From assembly GCF_026283945.1 (NCBI RefSeq), contig NZ_JAPDPC010000005.1:58729-122728 (forward strand): DNA of 64,000 nucleotides, read 5' to 3'. The position numbers were made by a program, and so were the translations under genes. Below the pieces are notes generated by a model. That model did not search any database, was not told where the DNA came from, and saw nothing but the letters and a program-made list of their open reading frames with translations. Within the stretch, counting starts at the first letter, position 1. The number at the start of each line of letters is the position of its first letter. This stretch comes from Dyella humicola. GTDB lineage: Bacteria; Pseudomonadota; Gammaproteobacteria; Xanthomonadales; Rhodanobacteraceae. Of the stretch, positions 1 through 9,200 are shown piece after piece.

Positions 1-50
1 TAGGGCGATAGAGGCCGTTGCATCAGCGCGCTCGCTTCGCGGTGTCGTGC

Positions 51-914
51 TCACCCTTCTTCACGAACCCGCATGAAGGTGGCAAATCGCGGTTTGCCGT
101 TTGAGGTCAGGCTGCGATATCGATAAGTCACCAGACTCCCGATGGCTGGTGGGTTGCGGCGCTGCGCGTCGGTGAAACCCGAGCCCAGGCGAAAGCGCAT
201 GCCGTCCGGCGTTTCGACCAGCAATGCACCCAGCATGCCGGTGTATTTACCCTTGCCTGGGAGATGCGCGATCACCCGTGCCTCCGCGTCGTCATAAGGC
301 TTGAGCTTTAACAAATCGTCGTTGCGCCCAGCGCGGTATAGCGATGCGCCGCGGTGGAGCATCAAGCCTTCACCGCCTTGTTTAATCACGCGCTCGAGTT
401 GCACCTCGAGCACGGATTCGTTGGCTACCTTGTATTGCAGCACGGGCTGCACCCAGGGAACGTTCAGCGCGGTCACTACCCGCTGCAACGCCGGAATGCG
501 TTCGGTAAACGGACCGGGATGCGCCGGCAGATCGAATACCATGTAATAAACGCGGCGCCACGCGGCATCATCGGCCGGCAGTTGGCGAATGGTGGCCGCC
601 GCCACCTCGAATTCCCCCCGTCCTACCCAAAGCTCGCCATCCATTGGCGTCTTCGGCCAGCGGGCGGTGAACCAGATGGGTGCATGGATGGTGGCTCCAC
701 TGCGCGTGAGGAGCTTCTCGCCATCCCAATATCCGCGCACGCCGTCGTATTTTTCGCTGACCCAATAATCATCAAGCGCGATGCCGGAGTGATAGACGTT
801 CGCCAACATGATGGGCGACGCGATTTCCACGGCCATGACGGGCGAGCTAGCGACAAGACCGATCAAAACGAATAACGCGCTGAGGCGGTTACGTGAGCGA
901 GCATCTCGTCGCAT
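51..914 (-). CDS. Secreted ATP-dependent DNA ligase (LigE-like)
   Basis: This is a minimal ATP-dependent DNA ligase that seals nicks through a lysine-AMP intermediate. The catalytic motif EKYDGVR places the adenylated lysine at residue 55, DGELW (motif III-like), VFDLP, EGLMLH (motif IV) and LLKLKP (motif V) follow in order, and a short OB-fold-sized C-terminus ends the 287-residue protein. Residues 1-28 are a positively charged start, a hydrophobic stretch and a VMA cleavage-like site, so export to the periplasm is predicted. That pattern is known for LigE proteins of Gram-negative bacteria, which lack extra DNA-binding domains. An AAGGA Shine-Dalgarno 7 nt before the ATG supports the start. 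It stands alone, downstream of the glnA terminator. A role in handling extracellular or incoming DNA is inference. Confidence 0.88.
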   Translation of the reverse strand: MRRDARSRNRLSALFVLIGLVASSPVMAVEIASPIMLANVYHSGIALDDYWVSEKYDGVRGYWDGEKLLTRSGATIHAPIWFTARWPKTPMDGELWVGRGEFEVAAATIRQLPADDAAWRRVYYMVFDLPAHPGPFTERIPALQRVVTALNVPWVQPVLQYKVANESVLEVQLERVIKQGGEGLMLHRGASLYRAGRNDDLLKLKPYDDAEARVIAHLPGKGKYTGMLGALLVETPDGMRFRLGSGFTDAQRRNPPAIGSLVTYRYRSLTSNGKPRFATFMRVREEG

Positions 915-1068
915 GACGCTTCCTTGTGCACCCGGTTCCAGATGCAGAAGGTAAGCCTCGGGCTAGCAGGAGGGAGCCAGTGCATTGCCCACGATGATGT
1001 CGCCTTTCTCCGGGAATCTGCGCCCAGGAAACACGGTTCACTACGACCGAGCGCTTTCCGCCCTGAAA

Positions 1069-1098
1069 TAAAACGGGCGCCGAAGCGCCCGTTTTTCT
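1069..1098 (-). terminator. Rho-independent terminator of glnA
   Basis: Read on the minus strand, an 8-bp stem ACGGGCGC/GCGCCCGT closes a UUCG tetraloop and is followed by a T-rich tail. It lies about 25 nt past the glnA stop codon. Confidence 0.85.
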
Positions 1099-1120
1099 TT
1101 CCACTCTCAGCGCTACGCGA

Positions 1121-2536
1121 TCAGAGCGCGTAGTACATCTGGAACTCCAGCGGATGCGTGCTGGCGCGGTAGCGGGTCACTTCCTGCATCTTCACGCCGA
1201 TGTAGGCGTCGATGAAGTCGTCGGTGAACACGCCACCGGCCTTGAGGAAGTCACGGTCCTTGTCGAGCGCTTCCAGCGCCTGGTCGAGGCTGGAGCATAC
1301 CTGCGGGATGTTCTTCTCTTCTTCCGGCGGCAGGTCGTACAGATCCTTGTCGGCCGGCGCGCCCGGGTCGATCTTGTTGATGATGCCGTCGAGGCCGGCC
1401 ATCATCAGCGCGGTGAACACCAGGTAGCCGGAGTTCATCGGGTCGGGGAAGCGCACTTCGATGCGACGGCCCTTCGGGCTGGACACGTACGGAATGCGGC
1501 AGCTGGCCGAACGGTTGCGGGCCGAGTAGGCCAGCATCACCGGCGCTTCGTAGCCCGGCACCAGGCGCTTGTAGCTGTTGGTGGTGGAGTTGGCGAACGC
1601 GTTGATGGCCTTGGCATGCTTGAAGATGCCGCCGATGTACCACAGCGCGGTCTGCGACAGGCCGCCGTACAGATCACCCGCGAACAGGTTGTTGCCGTCC
1701 TTGGACAGCGACTGGTGCACGTGCATGCCGCTACCGTTGTCGCCAACGATCGGCTTGGGCATGAAGGTGACGGTCTTGCCATTCTGGTGGGCGACGTTCT
1801 TGATGACGTACTTCATCGTCATCAGCTCGTCGGCCTTCTGCACCAGCGTGTTGAACCTCACGCCGATCTCGCACTGGCCGGCATTGGCCACTTCGTGGTG
1901 ATGCACTTCGACGACCTGGCCCAGCGACTCGAGCACCTTGCACATGTCGGCGCGCAGGTCACCCAACGAGTCGACTGGGCTGACCGGGAAGTAGCCACCC
2001 TTCACGCCCGGGCGATGACCGGTGTTGTTGTCCTCGTACTTGTAGCGCGAGCTCCATGCAGCCTCTTCCGAGCCGATTTCGTAGAACACGCGGCCCATGT
2101 CGTTCTGCCAGCGCACGGAATCGAAAATGAAGAACTCCGGCTCCGGACCGAAGAAGGCCGTGTCGGCGATGCCGGTGGACTTGAGGTACGCCTCGCCGCG
2201 CTTGGCGATGGAGCGGGGGTCACGACCGTACGCCTGCATGGTCGACGGCTCGAGCACGTCGCAATGCAAGACCATCTGGGTGTGCGCGCTGAACGGATCG
2301 ATATAGGCGGTATCCGGATCCGGCAGCAGGATCATGTCGGACTCGTTGATGCCCTTCCAGCCGCTGATCGACGAGCCGTCGAACATCTTGCCGTCCTCGA
2401 AGGTGCCTTCGTCGATGGCATGGGCCGGGAACGTGACGTGATGGTGCTTGCCGAGCATGTCGGCAAAGCGGAAGTCGACGAATTCGACTTCGTGTTCCTG
2501 GATCAGATCGAGAACTTTCTGGGCGGCGGACGACAT
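1121..2536 (-). CDS. glnA: Glutamine synthetase, type I
   Basis: Glutamine synthetase condenses ammonia and glutamate to glutamine using ATP and forms a cytoplasmic dodecamer. The 471-residue length is usual for class I-beta enzymes. Visible landmarks include the N-terminal beta-grasp region ([12 protein letters not shown]), the catalytic-domain stretch [10 protein letters not shown], the ammonia-site segment [10 protein letters not shown], the glutamate/ATP segment around PSKGRR-like PKGRRIEVR, and DLYDLPPEE with the tyrosine that GlnE adenylylates. I start at ATG 2536, behind a GAGG ribosome site 6 nt away, rather than the TTG two codons upstream. The gene has a sigma-54 promoter and an NtrC-like site upstream and its own terminator, so nitrogen-responsive, monocistronic transcription is expected. 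Confidence 0.97.
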   Translation of the reverse strand: MSSAAQKVLDLIQEHEVEFVDFRFADMLGKHHHVTFPAHAIDEGTFEDGKMFDGSSISGWKGINESDMILLPDPDTAYIDPFSAHTQMVLHCDVLEPSTMQAYGRDPRSIAKRGEAYLKSTGIADTAFFGPEPEFFIFDSVRWQNDMGRVFYEIGSEEAAWSSRYKYEDNNTGHRPGVKGGYFPVSPVDSLGDLRADMCKVLESLGQVVEVHHHEVANAGQCEIGVRFNTLVQKADELMTMKYVIKNVAHQNGKTVTFMPKPIVGDNGSGMHVHQSLSKDGNNLFAGDLYGGLSQTALWYIGGIFKHAKAINAFANSTTNSYKRLVPGYEAPVMLAYSARNRSASCRIPYVSSPKGRRIEVRFPDPMNSGYLVFTALMMAGLDGIINKIDPGAPADKDLYDLPPEEEKNIPQVCSSLDQALEALDKDRDFLKAGGVFTDDFIDAYIGVKMQEVTRYRASTHPLEFQMYYAL

Positions 2537-2581
2537 GGACAACCTCGGCGGGCTAAAGGTGAAGAAAACGACAGTGTCTTG

Positions 2582-2597
2582 AGCAAGGCTTGTGCCA
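2582..2597 (-). promoter_or_regulatory. Sigma-54 (RpoN) promoter of glnA
   Basis: On the minus strand the sequence TGGCAC, five bases, then TTGCT matches the sigma-54 -24/-12 consensus at every conserved position. Transcription would start roughly 12 nt further on, leaving a leader of about 35 nt before the glnA ATG. Confidence 0.9.
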
Positions 2598-2684
2598 AGC
2601 CGTTGGTTCTAAGCTTATCAATGCCTTAGGTCAATACGAACGATCTTGACGCCATCACGTTGCACAATAATGAAACGCAAGCTC

Positions 2685-2699
2685 GCACCATACTGGTGC
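2685..2699. promoter_or_regulatory. NtrC-like enhancer dyad
   Basis: GCACC-ATACT-GGTGC is a perfect 5-5-5 inverted repeat with the architecture of the NtrC consensus GCACC-N5-GGTGC. It lies about 100 bp upstream of the sigma-54 promoter, a usual enhancer distance. Binding by NtrC is inferred from the match. Confidence 0.8.
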
Positions 2700-2865
2700 A
2701 ATACTTCCTTGGGCGTGCCCTCTCGGCAAGTGAAGCGCCCGGCTCAAGCGAACTAGCTTGCACCCCCTTTCGCCCGACCGCCAGCCCATCTCATTCCCGT
2801 AAGCTATGCCGCTTTGCGCCGGCATGCCGCCGACGCCCGCCCAACCCGTCCGGAGTGCGTTTTCC

Positions 2866-3660
2866 GTGAGTGACCTGATCAACGTCATCCTGCTCGGCAT
2901 CATCGAGGGCATCACCGAGTTCCTGCCGATCTCGAGCACGGGACATCTGCTGATTGCCGAGAAGTTTGGCCTGGGCGAACGCTCGGACCTGTTCAACGTC
3001 GGCATCCAGGCCGGCGCCATTCTGGCGGTGACCTTCATTTACTGGAGCCGCATCTGGCAGCTGTTCACGCAATGGCGTGTGCCGGCCAACCGCGATTACC
3101 TAGCGAAATTGCTGGTGGCGTTCCTCATCACTTCGGTACTGGGCTTCATTGCAGTCAATCGCGGCTTCAAGCTGCCCGAGGCGGTGACGCCGGTGGCCTG
3201 GGCGCTGGTGATCGGCGGCGTCTGGATGCTCGCGGCGGAACGGCTGGCTGCTCGGCAGCCGGATCGCACCACCGTAACCTGGCGCGTGGCCATCCTGGTC
3301 GGCATCGCGCAGATGGTGGCGGGCATCTTCCCGGGCACCTCGCGCTCGGCGGCCACGATCTTCACCGCCATGCTGGCGGGCACCAGCAACCGCGCGGCGG
3401 CCACCGAATTCGCCTTCCTGGTCGGCATTCCCACCATGTACGCCGCCAGCGGCTATGAGTTGCTGAAGGTGGTCAAGGAAGGCGGCGTGCACGAGGACTG
3501 GACCGCGCTGATCGTCGGCTTCATCGTCTCCGGCGTGGTGGGCTTCATCGCGGTGAAGTGGCTGCTCGGCTATATCCGCAGCCATCGCTTTACTCCGTTC
3601 GCGATTTACCGCATCGCGCTGGGCATTGCCTTGTTGCTGCTGGTGCCGGCGGGCGGCTAG
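2866..3660 (+). CDS. uppP: Undecaprenyl-diphosphatase
   Basis: UppP (BacA) removes a phosphate from undecaprenyl pyrophosphate at the cytoplasmic membrane, recycling the lipid carrier for peptidoglycan and O-antigen synthesis and conferring bacitracin resistance. The two signature motifs are present: EGITEFLPISSTGHL near the N-terminus and PGTSRS in the middle of the protein, within a chain of about eight hydrophobic segments. A frame open from ATG 2806 is longer, but I choose GTG 2866 because the protein then begins VSDLINVILLG as in relatives and a GGAG lies 10 nt upstream. The product is 264 residues, normal for the family. It is monocistronic with its own terminator. Confidence 0.95.
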   Translation: MSDLINVILLGIIEGITEFLPISSTGHLLIAEKFGLGERSDLFNVGIQAGAILAVTFIYWSRIWQLFTQWRVPANRDYLAKLLVAFLITSVLGFIAVNRGFKLPEAVTPVAWALVIGGVWMLAAERLAARQPDRTTVTWRVAILVGIAQMVAGIFPGTSRSAATIFTAMLAGTSNRAAATEFAFLVGIPTMYAASGYELLKVVKEGGVHEDWTALIVGFIVSGVVGFIAVKWLLGYIRSHRFTPFAIYRIALGIALLLLVPAGG

Positions 3661-3668
3661 ACCTTTTG

Positions 3669-3692
3669 AGGGGCGCCCTGGCGCCCCTTTTC
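3669..3692 (+). terminator. Rho-independent terminator of uppP
   Basis: A 7-bp GC-only stem (GGGGCGC/GCGCCCC) with a CCTG loop is followed by TTTT, 10 nt after the uppP stop codon. It almost touches the end of the convergent LysR gene. Confidence 0.85.
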
Positions 3693-3693
3693 G

Positions 3694-4647
3694 TCACGCG
3701 CGGATGCGCTCGGGCTGCGCTGGCACCGCCACGGGCTTCTTGTGCTTACCCGGTTCGTTGCTCTGCTCGAACACCTCGCGTACCCATTCGATGAAGGCCT
3801 GCACGCGGGCAGACAGGTGTTTCTTCTGCGGGTAGACGATCCAGACCGGCTTGCCGGTGGAGATGGTGTCCGTCATCACCAGTTCGAGCTTGCCGAAGTC
3901 GAGCATGCAGGCGGCAATGACGTGCGGCGCCTGGGTGATGCCTAGCCCCGCGACCACGGCCTGGATCACCGATTCGGCGTCGTTGATCAGCAGGTGTCCA
4001 TCAATGTCGACCCCCACCTGCCCGCTTGGCGTGTCGAACTGCCACTGGCGCGGGCGGCCGTTGGGCTGGACGTAGTTGATGCAGCGGTGGTCCTTCAGAT
4101 CCTCGATGCTCTGCGGCGCCCCGTACTTCGCCAGATAATCCGGCGAGGCGAGCATGACGTTGCGCAGGTAGCCGATCTTGCGGGCGATCAGGCTGGAATC
4201 CTCCAGCGGCCCGACCCGGATGGCGCAGTCGATGCCTTCCTCATTGAGGTCGTAGGCGTAGTCACACATCGACAGCTCAAGTCGAATATCCGGATAGCGC
4301 TGCTCGAATTCGGCCAGCCTGGGGATGATGACGGTACGACCCACGGCAGCCGGTGCACCAATGCGCAGCTTGCCGCTGGGCTTGCGGCTGGCGTAGCCGA
4401 GCGCCTCGGTGGCCTCGGTGAGATCGGCGAGGATCTCCTTGCAACGTGCATGGAACGAGGCCCCATCGTCGGTCAATCGCAGCGATCGCGTGGAACGGAA
4501 CAACAGCCGTGCACCCAGCTGCTCCTCCAGGCGCGAGACGGCGCGACTGACCCCGGATGGCGTCATGCCCAGTTGGGCGGCAGCGGCGGCAAAGCTCTTG
4601 GCCTCGACGACGCGGACAAAGGCGGAGATTGCGGCAAAGTCTTCCAT
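3694..4647 (-). CDS. LysR-family transcriptional regulator
   Basis: An N-terminal winged helix-turn-helix (about residues 1-60, with AAAAAQLGMTPSGVSRAVSRLE) is joined to a LysR substrate-binding domain starting near GKLRIGAP. The effector domain resembles the large CrgA-like branch of LysR proteins. I take ATG 4647 (MEDFAAISAF) as start because this is where family members begin; an in-frame GTG at 4662 would add five residues, and neither has a strong ribosome site. It is transcribed away from an RND efflux operon with a palindrome between them, so it probably controls that operon and itself. The arrangement recalls MexT and MexEF-OprN of Pseudomonas, but orthology is not established. Confidence 0.9.
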   Translation of the reverse strand: MEDFAAISAFVRVVEAKSFAAAAAQLGMTPSGVSRAVSRLEEQLGARLLFRSTRSLRLTDDGASFHARCKEILADLTEATEALGYASRKPSGKLRIGAPAAVGRTVIIPRLAEFEQRYPDIRLELSMCDYAYDLNEEGIDCAIRVGPLEDSSLIARKIGYLRNVMLASPDYLAKYGAPQSIEDLKDHRCINYVQPNGRPRQWQFDTPSGQVGVDIDGHLLINDAESVIQAVVAGLGITQAPHVIAACMLDFGKLELVMTDTISTGKPVWIVYPQKKHLSARVQAFIEWVREVFEQSNEPGKHKKPVAVPAQPERIRA

Positions 4648-4669
4648 AGCTTCGATTTTCACCCTATTC

Positions 4670-4684
4670 GTGACTGGCAGTCAC
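4670..4684. promoter_or_regulatory. Candidate LysR operator (perfect palindrome)
   Basis: GTGACTG-G-CAGTCAC is a perfect 7-1-7 inverted repeat in the 145-bp gap between the divergent LysR gene and the efflux operon. Its position close to the regulator start fits an autoregulatory LysR site. Assignment to this regulator is inference. Confidence 0.6.
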
Positions 4685-4792
4685 TATTGCATTGCACAAA
4701 GAGGTATTTATTGAACCAGATGGTACACCTAATCTCTCGCCCCTGTTCGTCGGCGTGCCCCTGCCCCGACGAGATCATTCTGGGAGCGCGAC

Positions 4793-5992
4793 ATGAAGAA
4801 ACGATGGATCCTCGCCATTCTTGCCCTGGCCGTGGTGGGCGGCAGCTGGGCCCTGCTGGGCCATAGCGGCGACACCCAGGCGCAAACCGCAGCAGCCGGG
4901 GCGCCGCCGCCGGTCACGGTATCCCAGGTGCTGGTTCGTCCTGTCGATGACGCCGACGAGTTCACCGGTCGACTGCAGGCGGTCGACACCATTCAGTTGC
5001 GCCCGCGCGTCGGTGGTTACGTCGATTCGGTGCACTTCCAGGAAGGTACCGCCGTGCGCAAGGGCCAGCTGCTGTTCCGTATCGATCCGCGTCCTTACCA
5101 GGCCGAAGTGGATCGACTCAGCGCAAACCTGAGCCAGGCGCGCTCGGAACAGGTGCTCGCCCAGGCCAATGCGGAACGTGGACGCCGACTGCTGGAGCAG
5201 CACGCCGTCGCCCGTGAAGAGGCCGATCGCCTGGTTACCGCCTCCGAAAGCGCCAAGGCCCAGGTCGCCTCGACCACGGCCGCGCTGGATGCCGCCCGCC
5301 TCAATCTCGGCTTCACCGAAGTGCGCGCACCGATCGATGGGCGCGTGAGCAATGCCTTGGTGACACCCGGCAACCTCGTCACCAGTAGCGATGTGCTGAC
5401 CAGCGTGGTGAGCATCGACCCGATCTACGCCTACTTCGATGTGGACGAACACAGCTACCTGAAGTTCGATCGCGAGCGCCGCGAACATGGCAGCTCGCCG
5501 CAGATCACCATGGCGTTGGCCGACGAGAAGGGGTTTCCGCATACGGGCCGAGTCGATTTCGTCGACAACCAGCTGCGCGCTGCTAGCGGCACGATCCGCT
5601 TGCGCGCCGTGTTCGACAACGCCGACGCTCGCTACACCCCCGGCCTCTATGTACGCATCCAATTGCGCAGCGACCGTCGCGAGCCGCGCGCACTGGTCGA
5701 CGACCGCGCCGTCGCTACGGACCTCGGCAACAAGTTCGTCTACGTGATCGACAAGGATCGCAAGGTCGAATACCGACGCGTGGTTACCGGCCCGCTGCTC
5801 GATGGTCTGCGTGTGGTCACGGAAGGCCTCGATGCCAAGGACGTAGTGATCGTCAACGGCCTTCAGCACGTGCGTCCCGGCGTGGAAGTGAATCCGACCA
5901 AGGTGGCCATGGAGACACGCAGCCTTGATCCAAACAAGCAGCTGGCGATGGCCGGTGCCGGTTCGGGTCAGAACGCCGCGCAGCAGAAGTAG
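4793..5992 (+). CDS. RND efflux periplasmic adaptor subunit (MexE/AcrA type)
   Basis: This membrane fusion protein bridges the inner-membrane pump and outer-membrane channel encoded just downstream. It has an N-terminal membrane anchor or signal (residues 1-25), a barrel-sandwich/lipoyl half (GRLQAVDTIQLRPRVGG), a central helical hairpin (about residues 100-165, rich in alanine, glutamine and arginine) and a beta-barrel/membrane-proximal C-terminus. The 399-residue length is typical. No lipobox cysteine is evident. The gene opens the operon; the next gene begins 239 bp later, beyond a REP-like inverted repeat, whereas later junctions overlap by single bases. Confidence 0.93.
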   Translation: MKKRWILAILALAVVGGSWALLGHSGDTQAQTAAAGAPPPVTVSQVLVRPVDDADEFTGRLQAVDTIQLRPRVGGYVDSVHFQEGTAVRKGQLLFRIDPRPYQAEVDRLSANLSQARSEQVLAQANAERGRRLLEQHAVAREEADRLVTASESAKAQVASTTAALDAARLNLGFTEVRAPIDGRVSNALVTPGNLVTSSDVLTSVVSIDPIYAYFDVDEHSYLKFDRERREHGSSPQITMALADEKGFPHTGRVDFVDNQLRAASGTIRLRAVFDNADARYTPGLYVRIQLRSDRREPRALVDDRAVATDLGNKFVYVIDKDRKVEYRRVVTGPLLDGLRVVTEGLDAKDVVIVNGLQHVRPGVEVNPTKVAMETRSLDPNKQLAMAGAGSGQNAAQQK

Positions 5993-6003
5993 GGCCAATG
6001 GCT

Positions 6004-6085
6004 CGTCATTCCTGCGAAGGCAGGAATCCAGTGACTTGAACGCGGAAAACAAAGTCGCTGGATCCCTGCCTTCGCAGGGATGACG
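6004..6085. repeat. REP-like imperfect inverted repeat inside the efflux operon
   Basis: Two 28-nt arms (6004-6031 and 6058-6085) are reverse complements with two mismatches and are separated by 26 nt. Each arm is itself partly palindromic around CCTGCGAAGGCAGG. The core GTCATYCC...GGGATGAC recurs at 27778-27826, near 30617 and near 63885, marking a dispersed family. Confidence 0.8.
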
Positions 6086-6115
6086 GCTCAGGAAAGTGAT
6101 GAGCGATGAGTGAAA

Positions 6116-6139
6116 GCCTTCTGTCTTTTTGCAGAAGGC
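6116..6139 (+). other. Hairpin upstream of the RND pump gene
   Basis: GCCTTCTG and CAGAAGGC form a perfect 8-bp stem around an 8-nt T-rich loop, between the adaptor and pump genes. It lacks a following T-run, so it is not a classic terminator. It could protect or process the mRNA. Confidence 0.5.
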
Positions 6140-6231
6140 CGGGGACGGTTTGTCTCCGCACATCGGAAACGAAGCACTCAATGTCCCCGCCCGACGCGGG
6201 AATGGTGCCCAGAGCAACCAGGACGAATGCA

Positions 6232-9200
6232 ATGAAAATCGCCCAATTTTTCGTGGACAGGCCGATTCTGGCCGGCGTCCTTTCGGTGCTGATCGTGATC
6301 GCCGGCGGCATCGCGCTTTTCCGGCTGCCGATCAGCGAATACCCCGAAGTAGTGCCACCCACCGTGGTCGTGCGCGCCAGCTATCCCGGCGCCAACCCCA
6401 AGGTGATCGCCGAAACCGTCGCCACGCCGCTGGAAGAACAGATCAACGGCGTGGAAGGCATGCTCTACACCAGTTCGCAGTCGACCAGTGATGGCGCGAT
6501 GACGCTGACCGTCACGTTCGCACTGGGCACCGATCTGGACAACGCCCAGGTGCAGGTGCAGAACCGCGTGGCGCAGGCGCAACCGCGCCTGCCGCAGGAA
6601 GTGCAGCGACTTGGCGTGACCACGCAGAAGAGTTCGCCCGACCTGACCATGGTGGTGCATCTGACCTCGCCGGATCAGCGCTACGACATGCTCTACCTGT
6701 CGAACTACGCGCGCCTGCACATCAAGGACCAGCTGGCCCGTCTCGATGGCGTCGGCGATGTCCAGATCTTCGGCGCGGGCGAATACAGCATGCGCGTGTG
6801 GCTGGATCCGCAGCGCCTGGCCGTGCGTCAGCTCACCACCGGTGACGTGGTGCATGCGATCGAAGAGCAGAACGTAGCCGTGGCGGCCGGTGCGCTGAAT
6901 GCACCGCCAGGTCCGAACAGCGCCGCGTTTCAGCTCAATATCAACACACAAGGACGTCTGATCAACGAGGAAGACTTCCTCAACATCATCGTGCGCACCG
7001 ATGCCAACGGCGGCGTGACCCACCTGCGCGACGTGGCGCGCGTGGAACTGGGCTCGAACAACTACGCCCTGCGCAGCCTGCTCAACAACCAACCCGCGGT
7101 AGCACTGCCGATCTTTGCTCGCCCTGGCTCCAATGCGATCCAGATCTCCGACGAAGTCCGCAAGCAGATGGCAGACCTCAAGAAGGATTTCCCGCAGGGC
7201 GTGGACTATCAGATCGTCTACGACCCGACCGTGTTTGTGCGTGGCTCGATCGAAGCCGTGGTGCATACCCTGTTCGAGGCGATCGCGCTGGTCGTGCTGG
7301 TGGTGATCCTGTTCCTGCAGACATGGCGCGCATCGATCATTCCGTTGGTGGCGGTCCCGGTCTCGTTGATCGGCACCTTCGCAGTGATGTTGCTGGTGGG
7401 CTTTTCGCTCAACGCGCTGTCGCTGTTTGGCCTGGTGCTGGCGATTGGCATCGTGGTGGATGACGCCATCGTGGTGGTGGAGAACGTCGAGCGGCACATC
7501 GAGCATGGTTTGTCGCCCAAGGAAGCGACCCGCAAGGCGATGAACGAAGTGACCGGGCCCATCGTGGCTACGGCGCTGGTGCTGTGTGCGGTGTTTGTGC
7601 CGGCTGCGTTCATCAGCGGCCTTACGGGTCAGTTCTATCGCCAGTTCGCGCTGACCATCGCGATCTCCACGGTGATCTCGGCGTTCAACTCGCTCACCCT
7701 CAGCCCTGCGCTCGCCGCCCTGCTGCTGCAGGAACGCGGTGCACCGAAGGACAAGCTCAGCCTCTTCATCGATCGTGCGTTCGGCTGGCTGTTCCGCCCG
7801 TTCAATCGCCTGTTCGAATCCAGCGCAAACCGCTATGTGGGTGGCGTGAAGCGCATCCTGCGTTCGGGTTCCATCGCGCTGGTGATCTATGGCGGCCTGG
7901 TGCTGCTGGGTCTGTTCGGCTTTGCCCATGTGCCGACCGGTTTCGTGCCGGCGCAGGACAAGCAGTACCTGGTGTCGTTCGCGCAGTTGCCGGACGCCGC
8001 CTCACTGGATCGTTCCGAAGACGTGATTCGTCGCATGAGCGACATCGCGCTTAAGCAGCCGGGCGTGGAAAGCGCGGTGGCGTTCCCGGGCCTGTCGATC
8101 AACGGCTTCACCAACAGCACCAACTCGGGCATCGTGTTCGTCACGCTCAAGCCGTTCGAGGAGCGGCGCGACGCGTCGCTGTCGGCGGGTGCCATCGCCG
8201 GCGCGCTCAACCAGAAATACGCGGCGATCCAGGATGCGTATATCGCCGTGTTCCCGCCGCCACCGGTGATGGGCCTGGGCACGATTGGTGGTTTCCGCTT
8301 GCAGGTGGAGGACCGTTCCGATGCCGGCTTCGAAGAGCTGTACAAGCAGACTCAAGGCTTGATCCAGGCGAGCGCGAAAGTGCCGACCCTGGCCGGCCTG
8401 TTCTCCAGCTATCAGGTCAGCGTGCCGCAAATCGATGCTGACGTGGATCGCGAAAAGGCGAAGGCCGAAGGTGTGGATCTGGCCGATGTGTACCAGACCA
8501 TGCAGGCCTACTTGGGCTCGCTCTACGTCAACGACTTCAACCGCTTTGGTCGCACCTATCAGGTGAATGTGTCCGCCGAGCCCAGCTTCCGTCATGAGCC
8601 GGAAGACATCCTGCGCCTGAAGACGCGCAGCGCCACGGGCGAGGCGATTCCACTGGGTTCGTTCGTGACCATTCGCCAGAGTGTCGGTCCCGATCGCGTG
8701 CAGCATTACAACGGTTACCCAACTGCCGAGATCAACGGTGGACCGGCACCAGGCTTCAGCAGCGGTCAGGCACAAGCTGCCATTGAGAAACTCGCGCGCG
8801 AGAACCTGCCCAACGGCATGACCTTCGAGTGGACCGAGCTGACCTATCAGCAAATCCTCGCCGGCAACACCGCGATCCTGGTGTTCCCGTTGTGCGTGTT
8901 GCTGGTGTTCCTGGTGCTGGCCTCGCTGTATGAAAGCCTGTTGCTGCCGCTGGCGGTGATCCTGATCGTGCCGATGGTGCTGCTGTCCGCCATCTCCGGC
9001 GTGTGGCTGTCCGGGGGCGACAACAACATCTTCACCCAGATCGGCCTGATCGTACTGGTTGGCCTGGCTTGCAAGAACGCGATCCTGATCGTGGAGTTTG
9101 CTCGCGAAGCACAGATCATCGAGGGGATGGATCGCACCCAGGCCGTGCTGGAGGCTGCTCGCTTGCGACTGCGTCCGATCCTGATGACGTCGTTCGCTTT

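Larger units (their letters stand above)
2537..2865. other. Divergent intergenic region glnA/uppP
   Basis: This 329-bp gap holds the glnA sigma-54 promoter near 2582-2597, an NtrC-like dyad near 2685-2699 and the leader of uppP. It contains no convincing open reading frame. The longest plus-strand reading frames here lack codon character and ribosome sites. Confidence 0.7.

Noticed and set aside
1154..2629. Long plus-strand open frame of 491 codons opposite glnA
   Set aside because: It is an antisense shadow in GC-rich DNA, with histidine/arginine/valine-biased composition, no family resemblance and a clear real gene on the other strand.
4793..5992. Adaptor as a lipoprotein like AcrA
   Set aside because: No lipobox cysteine is present near the N-terminus; the hydrophobic segment looks like a signal or anchor.
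4775..6232. Minus-strand frame of 485 codons opposite the efflux adaptor gene
   Set aside because: It is antisense to a well-supported adaptor gene and spans the REP repeat, so it is not a credible protein.
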